Of a stretch of 64,000 bases of DNA, positions 1 through 12,300 are shown in pieces. The stretch spans positions 11,212,336 through 11,276,335 of the forward strand of contig OX393574.1 of assembly GCA_947652115.1 (NCBI GenBank), in the 5' to 3' direction. This DNA comes from Blastomussa wellsi (lineage: Eukaryota > Cnidaria > Anthozoa > Scleractinia > Plerogyridae). The notes beneath the pieces were generated by a model. It saw only the letters and a list, made by a program, of their open reading frames with translations, searched no databases and had not been told where the DNA came from. Both the position numbers and the translations under genes were made by a program. The first letter of the stretch is position 1, and each line of letters begins with the position of its first letter.

Positions 1-3
1 ACA

Positions 4-254
4 CATTCTCGTGCCCAGAGGTCGCGATTCGTTTGGTCAGCACCAAGGAATCGAGACCTGGCCTTAACCAAATTACAAGCATGCGTAGAGAACTCGTTTG
101 GTAGCTTTCAGCCAATCAGATTTGTCAGATTTGACTTTGTGCATGCACAGAGTGACGGGAAGTCCGTGAATCGCGGTCTTCCGGTGTTGGACCGTCCCTG
201 AGATCGCGATTCTTAGTGCTGACCAAAAGGATCGCAGCTTCTGGGGACGAGAAT
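4..254. mobile_element. Foldback/MITE element with ~40-bp inverted ends
   Basis: The left end (CATTCTCGTGCCCAGAGGTC...TTTGGTCAGCAC) is matched by the reverse complement of the right end (GTGCTGACCAAAAGG...CTGGGGACGAGAATG). No coding capacity is seen. Elements with the same CTGGGGACGAGAAT edge recur at 16738-17018 and 37392-37710, so this is a multicopy family. It lies in the intron before the first visible RNF123 exon. Confidence 0.75.
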
Positions 255-370
255 GGGACGTAAACCCCTTCCGCAAAGCCTCAAGTTGAGGGATTACCCC
301 TTACATTTTTTGCTTTGTTGTCTATTTTGGTGTTTAGCGTGCTCGATATCATTTGCTTCGTTTATTTCAG

Positions 371-3300
371 CCCCTCGTCCTTCCAAGAAATGTCAGCGAT
401 TGTTTGGACAGCTGTGTGTCAAAGACACCCAGTTAGCGAACGAGTTTCTCAATGGCCTGCTAAACCAGTTAAACTGGTCATTTTCAGAGTTCATAGGAAT
501 GTTGCAAGAGGTGAGGTATTCCGGCAGCTATATTTCTTGGAAACGACATAAACGCTGTCTTTTTTAATCGGCAGTCTTTTACTTCAAAGGGAGTCCGTCC
601 AAAATTAGAAACCGAAATCGTACGGAAATTGTCTGATACTGACCCGTTGAGTTCTACGTTACCTGGAATCAGACGATATCCTATCTGATCTGAACTGGGC
701 TAAACTAAAACTGAGTTCTACAAAATCGATATCATGCAAGATTGTTTGATAATTACAGCTGTCAAGGCAAATTAAAGAACGACAGAAAAGCAATTTTGAA
801 TTGGAAAGAACCCGCAAGTTTGTCTATCTTGTTGGCTCGTTTTTGTTTGTTTTTTTTTTTTATTTGTTTGTATGATTGTTTACTTGTCCATTTAGTAGTC
901 TAAGAGCCTGGAATACAGGCTTGTTATAATTTTCAACTACTTTGTAAGGCGATGAGAGATTCACGATGGCCTAATGGTTAGTGCGCTGTACTGCTGCCCG
1001 GACAGTACGAGTTCGAGCGCTGGCCAGGACACTGCGTTGTGTTCTTGGGCAAGACACTTTACTCTCACAGTCCCACTCTCCACCCAGGTGTATAAATGAG
1101 TACCGGCGAATTAATGCCGGGGGGTAACCCTGCTATGGACTGTCATCCCATCCAGGGGGGAGTCGAAATACTCTCTGTCGCTTTATGCGAAGGAAACCGG
1201 GATAAGCTCCGTGCTTGTGCGCACACCTTCCCTTTAATGCGACAGAATCCTTTAAATTCAAGACAAGCTATTGTTCATTGTAGGTAAATTTTGATGTTTC
1301 CAATTTCCTCATTATGGTGTAGATTCAGCAAGCCACTCATCGAATGGAGACTGTTCTGGATTCACGCCAGCTACGAACATGTGCAGTTTGTTTTGATTTG
1401 ACGGTCGGTTTAATGCGGGTTAGTTGTATATCATTGGTTTGCCTGAAGTGTAGAAACTCTCGTTCTTCTACTGGTCCACTTTGTGGCTGTTTTTTCGCGT
1501 CTTCAATATTTGGCTATTTCAAAGCAACAAAACTATATTTTTTTCAAGAATATATAATTTTATATAACAATACCTTTCGATTGGGGACCTTCCTGAATCA
1601 TCCTCTCTTCCGAGATACATGAAAGTAAGGCGGGCTTGAGTTCAATCGCCTTTCACTGATTTTTCAACAATCGAAGGTAATTTTGGAATTCAATTTGTGA
1701 ATATTTGCTGCAATGGGATATCTGATGCTCACATGCTGCATTTGGCAGGTACTGGAGATGGTCGCAACAGCTGCACCTGAAGTGTTCACGGACTGGAAAC
1801 GACAATCCGCTGAACTTCACATCGCACGCCTTTTTCAGGTAAACTAAAATGACCAGTAATGACATGTCATTATAGCGTAACTGAAGTTGAATAGTAAACT
1901 TAAATGATATTAATTTTCCGTATGTTGTTGTTGAGGGGGGGGGGAGGGTGCTTCATGATGCACTTAAATGAAAACTAGAATAACTAAGATAACACCCTGT
2001 TCGCCTTTTCTCTCTACAAGTTGTTAACTCAGGTTCTCAATCGTGTGACGGCTAGTTCAAACCTGTTTGAGAATGTGACAAGACTTCACCTACCAGGTCA
2101 GTTACAGAGGGTGTATGGACAACCAATTACAAAACCTTTGTCATATAATTGTAAAGAAAAACTGAAAATAGCAAAAAAGAATTTTAAAATATCTGTTATA
2201 ATTCACAAGGATGCCCATATTACATGTGCAGAATTATACCATGAGAAGGAAAAGTTCAAAAGCTTGCCTATAAACTAATTCCATTTTGCCTTGTTTTATT
2301 TTTTATTTTGCCTTTGGCAACGTTTTTGCAGTGATGTTATGAAATAGGCCATTTCCGAGATGCTGTTTTCCTCTGTTTCAAGACGAGTCTTGGTGCACAA
2401 CCTTTCATTGACCATTTTCGCATGGCCCATAATACACCTTGTTTACCCCCCAAAATTTTGCATAACCTTTGTTTTCAGATTCCCTTGGGACGACTGTAAT
2501 ACCCAGGAGAATTGGGAAAGAAAGGTTATGCAAAATTTTGGGGAGTAAACAAGGTGTATTATGGGCCATGCGAAAATGGCCAATATTTTTTTTTTTTTTT
2601 TTTTTTATTTATTTATTGCTCACAGTGTTATCATCTTTATGATACTAACATTACTTACAATACTGACATTACGTACAATTGTAACTTTACTTGCACTACC
2701 AGCTTTAGTTACAATACTAAAAATGCTTACGGTACTAATATTACATACAATACAAACACAATTTACAGGTTAGTAACGCCATATAACACCAGCATTAACT
2801 ACAAAAACTAACAAAAAATTACAATTGTACTGTAACCTCATAGCTCATACGATAGCTCAATTGGAAGAGCATCGCACCGGCCGTAACGGATAACTAGTAA
2901 TTCATGCCTGATAACTAGCTTAATTAAACGATATTGATTTTTTTACATTACAATAGCCCTTTTCACGGATGACGTTTTTCGTTTACACTGATCGCAATAA
3001 AACTGAATTTCGGACAAAACAACAAAATTTCCCGAAAATGCCTCACATCCAAGTTTTTTTTTTTATTTATTCTTAGAAATAATTTTCCCAAAAACAAAAG
3101 CACTATACAATTATGGTTACTCTAAATGTACAATTAAGCTAAGGTTGCAAACAAAGATTTGTTATTATGCTCTATTTTCTCAGAAAATGAAGGGAAATTA
3201 GGTACACTTACATTTTCTATAGAAATGGCTTTCTCGACTAACCAAGTAGAAGTCTATAAATTAGACTTCTGTGTTACTGTGTTACTGTATTACTCCAACT

Positions 3301-6300
3301 AGAGTTTAATTTTTTCTATTTTGCATTTGAGTAAGAGTTTGTTTATGAAATCCCTGAGAATAATTGGTTTGTTATGTAGTTTGCAAGAATAGATGTAGTA
3401 CCTCATGAACAGCATTGTATAATTAAATTTCTTTACTAAATCTTTACTGTATGGACCGTCTATTAGACCAAAAAGTTTTTCTTCAATAGATGGATTAAGC
3501 TTTGAATTATTTCTTGCGTTAAACCAATTGATAACCTCTTTATCGAAAGAAATTACAAAGCGACAATCTTTGAATGAATGGTCAACGGAATCTTTTCCTC
3601 CACAATATAGGCAGTCATCATCTGATTTGATGCCATAGCGGCAGAGCTCTTTCTTTGTAACTATAATGCGATGAATCAGCTTAAACTGAAATTCCTTTAG
3701 CTTGGTTTCTTTGCATATATTTCTAAGAGAGGTAAATGCTTTTCCCCAGGAGTCTTCATTCATAGATAGACTTTCGTTCCATCTTCGAGGACCTGTATGT
3801 TCAGCTGTGTGGATCTTCGCATTTAGTAGTTTGTAAAAATCACAAGTTTTGGCCTTAATTAAATCAAGTTGTGTGGACTCATTTAATTGAAGGCTAAAGT
3901 TTGCAGCGGCATATGCTTCTTTCCTAATTGGATTAATGGTTTTTGCTTTTTCGAATAATTTTTTTGGAATAGCACTCGTGACCTGGTAATATTGAAGAAA
4001 ATTTGATTTGCATGCATATTTGTTTATAAATTGCGCGTACGACAATATATGGCCAGCCTTATCGAGAAGGTCCTGGATGGATAGAATGCCCTTGTTAAAC
4101 CATTCCCTTAAAAACAGTGGTTTGCCTTCTACAAGTATCTCTTTATTGTTAAATAGAATTAAATCCTGCGCTTGATCAAAGTTGTAAAGGCATTTCAATT
4201 CGTTGAAGTACAAAAAAATATTTCGGTAAAACAAGGGCAAAGTGTTAAGGTGCGCTGGATCGTAGTTACACCTTAATAAGAAATTTAGGCCTCCTAATTT
4301 GCGTAGATGGTAGTCTGGGACTGTTTTCCAATTGGAAGTTCCAGTAAAGAGGAGTCTAGGAATCCATGCTAGTTTAAGAGCTTTAAGCATGATCTCTACA
4401 TCTATCATACGTAGTCCGCCTTTTTCCAGGTCCTGATAAAGTCCGGATCTTTTAATTTTATCTCTTTTGTTTTTCCAAAGAAAATTAAAAAGTTTTGTTT
4501 TCACTAAGTGTTCGAAACCTTCCGGGATGTTGAGGATCGAGGATGAGTAAATTAGTTGTGACAGACCAAGCGATTTTAATATCATCACTTTACCAAACAA
4601 TGTAAGATCTCTCGATCGCCACATATCAAGTTTTGTTTGCAACTTTCTTAGTTTAAGACTGAAATTCCATTCGTTATTCCCTTTCAGATCATAGGAGACG
4701 TATATTCCTAAGATTCTAACCGGGATACGAAGCCATTTTAGCTGTAAAGGGTTGAGTTTGTTTTTTTCCCACTTTCCAAGCCAAATCCCTTTGGACTTTT
4801 TTATATTAAGTTTTAAGCCAGCTAATTCTCCAAAGTCCCTAATCAGTCTTAGAGCATTTTCAACAGAGATCAAATCCGAACAAAATAGGTTTGTGTCATC
4901 AGCGAATTGACTCAGTTTAATTTCGTTTCCAAATATTTTGATGCCTTCTATAGTTGGGTCTTGTCGAATCTTGTTTGATAATAGTTCTGTAGAAAGTATA
5001 AATAAATAAGGTGAAAGGGGGCAACCTTGTCGTACACCCCTGGAAGGTTTGAACCAATTCGTAATGAAGCCATTATTTATCACTGCGCTCTCGATATTTG
5101 TATAGAAAGTATTTATCCACCGCTTGATGCTAATTCCAAAGTTAAAGGTATCTAATGTCTTCATCATAAATGACCACTCTAGAGAATCAAAGGCTTTCTG
5201 GAAATCCAACGAAACTAAGATGCCGGGTATGTTTTGTGACTTTGTATGCTCCATGACATCCATAATTAATCTGATATTTTGTCCTATATATCTGCCTTTA
5301 ATGAACCCCGTTTGATCAGAGTGCACCAAATTTGGGAGTAGCGATTCTATTCTTCTGGCTATGGCCTTAGTTGCCACCTTACAATCTATGACATGGCGTT
5401 AAATGCAGGAATGGCTCCGGGACACTTAGATTTTTTTAGACTTTGATTTTTTCGTCTAATAAAGAGAAAAAACAAAGTCAATTATAAAAGCACAGAGGGG
5501 GAATCGATCCCGGGTCACTCAGAACACGAGCTATTCCTACTAACCACTACACTACCGAGGCCCGGATGCCGAACACCGAAAATTTTAAGATTTTATCGTG
5601 TTACCCTTACCATTCTTGAGAGCTAACCGATAACCGCAGTGCTTAGTAGGCTAACCGGAGTACAAAAGTAGGCTAACCGGATTGCTTAATAGGCTAACCG
5701 CAGTGCTCAGTAGGCTAACCGGATTGCTTAGTAGGCTAACCGCAATGTTATAATTCTCGGTTTTCACTCACGTGACTTTTGCCTTGACGACGGTTGCTAT
5801 CCGCCATGTTGGTGCCCAAACAAACCCGCTCAATAGAGAGATTACAGTGAGAAAGTAAGCGTGACAATGGTTCTTTGCGTTGTTTTTGGATGTTCAAGTA
5901 GAAGTGACCGAGAAAAAGGGCTTGGATTTTATCGAATACCTTCTGTGGTAACCGATAAAGGTGAATTTGAAGAAGAACTGACTAGAGAGCGAAGAGAAAA
6001 ATGGATAAATGCGATCAGTCGCGGAGACTTGAAATCGAAAGACGTCCTCAAAAGTGAACGTGTCTGTGGCAAGCATTTTGTTTCTGGAAAGCCAGCTGCT
6101 AAATGGGATAAGCACGAAATAGATTGGGTTCCTACATTGGAACTTGGCAAGAAAAGTTATGGTTCGAAATTAGACCATGAAACTAAGGCGCAGAGAGCTG
6201 AAAGGGCAAAGAAGCGAGAACAACTTGCACTCGAACGACAAGAACGCGAAGTGGCAGAGAAACGTCGAAAGCTTCTGGAAGATAGCCTTCCTGTTGCTCA

Positions 6301-9300
6301 GATCGACTTTAGTCAGCCAAGAACTTCGACTGAAGTAGAGGAAAGTCTAACCGAAGGGAATGAGGAAATAATTTCTTCTGATCTGGCGGCCACAGCAGTA
6401 AGCGAAGTTGAAGAAATCGAACCGGAAACCCATAAGGACGCCGAGTGTCAAACAACCGAGTTCGACTACATGTTTCAGAGAAGCCAATATCAAGCCCCAG
6501 ACAAGGATTTCTTTGATACTGATGATAAAATTCGCTTTTACACTGGATTACCGTCTATGGAAGTACTCATGGTTGTTTATGAGCTCGTCTCCCCACTTGT
6601 AACACGGCAAACACAGTCACTCGACAGATTTCAAGAGCTCATCATTGTACTTATGAAACTAAGACTTAATGCACCATTGCAGGATCTTGCATACCGCTTT
6701 GTTGTTTCTGTGTCAACAATTTCCCGAATTTTTTCCCACTGGATTGTTTTAATGGACAAAAGGCTATTTCCCTTTGTGTACTGGCCTGACAGGGACCAGC
6801 TGTGGAGGACAATGCCCCAGTGCTTCCAGTATGCATTTGGCAAGAAAATAACTGTTGTCATTGACTGTTTTGAAGTGTTTATCGAAAGACCTTCAAACTT
6901 GCTAGCTAGGGCACAGACATTTTCAAGTTATAAACACCATAACACAATCAAAATTCTGGTAGGGATAACACCACAAGGGACAATTTCATTTGTGTCTGAA
7001 GCCTGGGGAGGTCGTGTGTCAGATAAATATTTAACTGAGAACTGTGGCTTCCTGGACAAACTGATTCCTGGAGACATGGTCATGGCAGACCGAGGATTCA
7101 CCATCACAGAGAGTGTCGGACTGAGAAATGCTAAACTTGTGATACCAGCTTTCACAAAGGGCAAGTCTCAGCTTGACCCTGTGGACGTGGAGAAAACAAG
7201 AGGTATTGCGAATGTCAGAATTCATGTTGAACGTGTGATTGGACTGCTAAGAAGGAAGTATACTATACTAGAAGGTACCTTGCCAACTGACTTTTTGATT
7301 AGTAACCATGAGAATTCTGACAGGTGTACTCCATTAGTAGATCATATGATCAGAGTGTGCTCAGCTCTTGTTAATTTCTGCCCCCCAATTGTTCCATTTG
7401 ATTAGTTCACCCTCTCATTAATTTTTGCACACTGTAAATACCTCTAGGCTTCTCATTTAATTATCCACCTTTGCAGGGTGCTAAAGTTACATGACTTGTA
7501 TGAGTTAAAGGCTGTAAAGTGTTCATTTCAATTTGCATAGTTAACAAGTTTCCAAGACATTACCTTGTTAAAAAAAGCAAAGCTGGGCTGCTAAAAATGT
7601 GTAACATTTTAAAAATCTGTAAGGACTGATGTGAAAATATTTTCTCATAACAGCTGGCTTAATAAAGAATTTGTATGATTTGAATGCTTGTTTATATCAT
7701 GCTTTCAGTCCCTGAATATTCACATCCCCTACGGAATAAGGTAATAATCTCTGCTCCAATTTAAATGCCCTCATTTCTATGTGTTGTATTGCAAAAATAT
7801 GGGTGTCCTATAATAACAGGCAGAGCATGTATATTATTATTTGTGTTGTGTTATTTAAATGGACTGTATGCTACATCTTAGGGAGGTGGGAGTGAATGGT
7901 TCAACTTAGGAAATATCCATACCCAAAAATGGAGAGTTGTTGGAAATTCTGACGAGGGAGATGGGTCTCAGGAGCCAAAATTTATAAGGAAAGGAATATA
8001 GAAATTCAAGGGGAAATTGAGTGTTCAAAATATAAAATGAATAAACACTCCAAGATGGAGGTATGGATATTTTCCAAAACCACACAAAAATTTATGTTAA
8101 CTAGGCTTTGTCTGAATTGCTTACGATCAAAGCCAGAGACTAGAAAAACATGACTAAAAATGATCTTTAACAAAGTTACTGAAGATTTTGCATGTTCCTT
8201 TGAGTTCTAAATTGTGCCTCTGTTTCAAAACGAAGGAAACAAGCTGAACCTGCCATCCCTTAGACATTTGGCCAAATGAGGTCTCATACCTCGTACATCA
8301 AAATTGATAAATGTGGGGTCTTCGCCAAACACCAGGCAGGTAGCAAACGCAATTGCGAAAACACCACAGTCACTTCCATTTGTCTGTTGCTGGACTGGCT
8401 TTGGATCCAGGGCAATCAAACGTCCACCTAATAAATCATTTGTTTGTTCTTCAACCTCTTGAATGATAATTGAGTCATGATAGAGGCTGTCAAAAACATT
8501 GACATAGCCAGGCACACATCCAATTGAGCTAGTACATACCCAGTGATTGTTCCCAGTGTGTAAAAGTTGAATAAATTCACCACCAACAACATCAAAATTT
8601 CGAACTGGGCCAAGTGTTGGTCGCTGAAAACCTGCGATAACTTGATTCTCGCGCTGTAACAAGACATGGGCTTGTTGGATGATGTCACAGTCTAGCCATC
8701 CAATAGGACTATTAATTAAATCAAAATGGTAGTCTGTTAGATTTGCTAGTGCACTGTACTTATCAGTTTCACCTTGTGTGACCTTGGTGACAAGAACATC
8801 ACTTTCATCCTCACTGCTGGAGGAATCCAACCAAGAAGAACAAGTGGTGGGGGTGGTGGTGGGGGTGGTGGCAGCTTGGGCAGGTGTAATCTTCTTGCAT
8901 GCTGAGCATTTCCATGTTGTTTTGTTGTTGTTTGGCATTCGCCTCAAATCAAGACACTTGAGGTGAAAGTACTTTCCATTTTTGCAGTTTTCTGCATGGC
9001 ACTCAACTAACTTGTCTGTAGGACTCGGCTTAGCCTTGCAAATGCAAATGCTCTCGCATTTCATGGCTGCATGGTCTGACTGGACAGTAGGTCCTAGCGA
9101 TCTTCTAGTGTTCCTTTTCCTTTTGAACTCTGGAAGTCTGGAACAGTGAGGGCAGTACCAGGTCTTTGGCATTGCAACAGATGTGAGCGAGAGACAAGAT
9201 GGATGAAACCTTTGGTAAGGGCAGTTGTTGTTGCTACATGAAATGCTGTCCTCGCTTTTCTCTGTTCGACAGAAGCAGATGGCATCCTTGCTTGGCAATG

Positions 9301-12300
9301 TTGGTGGTATTGTGCACCTTCGGGTATACCACCGTCCTAAGACCTCTGGGAGAAGGCATATCCTCCAGAATAATTCAAGTTTGGGCAAAACTAAGTTCCA
9401 GTGCTGTACATCTGGATATATACGCTGGACGAACAGGTGGATGTTGTTTGCCTCATCAAAGGCACACACCACAAAGTCATCATACTGGAGATTCGGGACT
9501 GTGAAAAGTTGCTGCTGCACTTGAAAGTAGTAGTTGTGGCTCTTTTTAAGCTGCAAATTTCCATCCACTTTCTCCAGGCAGGAACCTTTATGTTTAACAT
9601 ACTCATCAAAGTTTCCATCAATAATAACAATCGGGCATTTAACCTCCCCGCATCCACTTCCACAGCAGTCACATGACACGAGAAAATCAGGGGTGGCATG
9701 AAGAAATGAATGTTCTCTGTTGATAAACAAACCACACTTTTTGACTTGAAAATTCACATGACGTCCTTTCATGGATGCTTCATATGCCTTTATGGCAGCA
9801 CTTTCATGTTTCTGGCCATGCCTTGTAGCCTTGGTGTTGACTTTATAGAGGCTTGGATAACAAATTGTCTTTATTAAAGACTGGGAGGGCTGAGAAAGGT
9901 TTGTGTGAAAGGCTGAAGAGCACTGAGATGCTCCAATTCTGCCAGCACGATGTCTGTAAAAACCAGATCCACTTGCTTGATCTCGTGTGCTCACTTCTAC
10001 TTTGTTGATGTGTTCGTCAGAAACACCCAGTGTCACTTGAACACACATTTTAAGTAACTCCGGGTACTCTAGCTCCAGGTTTTTCGTTTCAAACAAGTCA
10101 GGGATAATTGGCAGTGTGCGGCTTTCGTCAATAAACTGGTCGGCATAGGGTTCGATGAGGCTTAGTGCTACAGCTTTGATCTTACAAGCGTTTAGTTTGG
10201 CATAGACTTCCTGAATTTCTGCATCGGACGGAATCGCATTCGCATATTTATCGCACCGTTGTTCTAAACTTTTATCGCTTGCTTCCCCAGTAATTTCAAT
10301 TTTCTGTTCCAGAGTGCTTTTAAGTTTTTTTGCTGATGAAAAGTCGATATCACGTACCTTTGCGTATGGCACTTCATTCACGTAGGTCGGAAGAATCCAC
10401 GTGCATTTGGCTTGCGTGCAGGCGAGCTTTCCTTGAATTCGTGTCACAGCTTCGATGTAAAACATCACGCTCGCTACATGTGAACACGATTCGGCCAGTC
10501 CTGCCTTGCAGCCTAAACAGTGTGCGGAGATAATTGTGCCGTCCTTGTCTACAATCATCCAAATGTTGACAAGGGGATCATTCATTCGCTGTGAATGTCT
10601 CACCTTTCCCACGACAACAAACTTGCTCGCAATTTCTTTCCCTTGAACTGACGCGACGAAACCAGAAACCATTTGGTTGTACGCCTCCAAACTTTTAAAA
10701 GCCTTGAATTGCTGATTAGTGTAGTAGCTTGTCTCCAAAACTAAATAAGTAAGCAAGTCAGAGACTTCTATAGGAGGCAAACATTCGGCGCTGAATTGCT
10801 CACTCGGCATGGCCGCTGGATCGACACCAACCACAGAAATTTTCTTTAAATATCGCTCTCGGACGTGGCTTTCGAGGTTTTTCGCGTAAGAAGAAAGCAC
10901 TGGTACCTCATCTTGCGATTTTGGGTCACTTTCGGGCAAAACATCCATTGTGAAGGCGAATTTTCGAAGACTTTGTGAGTGAAAGCTTAGAAATGGCATA
11001 GATTTGCATACAAATTCTCACCTAACCTGGGCACCAACATGGCGGATACCTAATTTGCATAATATTGTGACGTCAGCTGAAAACCGGGAATAGGCTAACC
11101 AGGGTGATTTTGTAGTCTAATTTAGCTAACCAAACTCGTTCCCAGTGCATTCCGAGCCCGGAGCCATTCCTGCAATTAAGCGCTACTGTCAATATGGAGA
11201 AAGCAACTTGGAAATGGCTTATTAGGCGTGCCTGTGGAAGACTAAACGAAGCTTGCGAGAGCCTCTATTCACAGCCATATCAATAATAAATGGTTTCTGG
11301 AGAATTGCTAGAGTAGACTAGAGTGTCAAAAATCTGGCCAATCTCACAAAGAGTTATCCGTATCTCAGTTGGTTAAAGCGTCCGACATTTATCCGGTGGG
11401 TGCTCGCTATTAAACGTCAAGCATCTCCTTCCAGGGAATCAAAAATTCGCTTTATATTACACCAAACTTGCTGAGTGCAAGCTAGGAGAAGATTCCTAGG
11501 AGAGGCGCGAATAGCTTTTTGTTAATTTATGTAATCTCTTTCGTCTGTCCAGGGCTGGAGACAGTGGATAGGTTTCCCATTCTTGGTGCAGTTACTGGAA
11601 TCTTGTTGACGCTACTTATGGACGGCGAGAGTGAAAGGTATTTTTGTTCGTTTTTTCTTGATTTGTACGCTAAAGCCTAATTTTCACAAGCGACGGAATC
11701 ATCGGATATATGAGCCACGAGCGGAGTCGCAAGCTGAGTTCCGATTCCGCTTATGACTCCGTCTCTTGCAAGATAGAAAGCTAGATTGTTGGGGTCGCAA
11801 GGACAACTGAACGAATTGGAAGTAGTCGGAGTGCCTGAAACTAGCAATATGATTGGTTTATTCTTCCGCTTCTGCTTGCGTCTCCGACAATCTAGTACTG
11901 GATCATAAGCGACGGAGTCATAAGCGGAATCTTCGCTGTGATTCTTCCGACTCCGATTCCGTCTCCGCTTACGATTCCGATTTTCAATTTTCACTAGGTC
12001 GTAAGCGTTCTCTATAAAATGCACATTTACAGATAGAAAAGGCTAAAACGCCGTTACGTTCGACCAGGTTACAATGGGCGATAAAAATTTTGAGTGCCCC
12101 CTGAATATCTTGGGCAAATTCAGTTGCCCTTCCCTGGTTACGGAGCTACCATAGTTACTTATTATCACCTCGCAGCAATTCGCGTCTTTCTTTTGATTGT
12201 CCAGTTGTCAACCTCAGCCTTTAGCTTCGGAATGTAATAAACTGGTCTCCGCGCCACTTGCAAATCACCAAGCATGAGGAATTGTACCCATCCTTATCCA

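Larger units (their letters stand above)
5405..11173. mobile_element. Two-gene DNA transposon with inverted ends (THAP-DDE plus YqaJ/Ulp1 protein; IS4EU/ISL2EU-like)
   Basis: The ends are GCAGGAATGGCTCCGGG (5405-5421) and its exact reverse complement (11157-11173), flanked by AAT on both sides as a possible 3-bp target duplication. A second inverted block (20+ bp, 5798-5818 and 11028-11048, TATCCGCCATGTTGGTGCCC type) lies just before each gene. Genes converge: transposase on +, partner on -, with 3' ends 820 bp apart. A DDE transposase paired with a YqaJ nuclease fits the IS4EU/ISL2EU group as I recall it. The whole element sits in RNF123 intron 4. Both reading frames are uninterrupted, so it may be autonomous. 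Confidence 0.85.

Noticed and set aside
253..567. 104-codon + frame read as its own gene
   Set aside because: Its second half is an RNF123 exon (371-510) between clear AG and GT sites; the first half is intron plus MITE edge.
5490..5565. - strand tRNA gene
   Set aside because: The A and B boxes are recognisable, but the acceptor stem does not pair and it lies in a transposon end; a SINE relic is more likely.
9199..9735. Several open frames opposite or overlapping the YqaJ/PHD gene
   Set aside because: Shadow frames of the 924-codon gene on the - strand, without motifs of their own.
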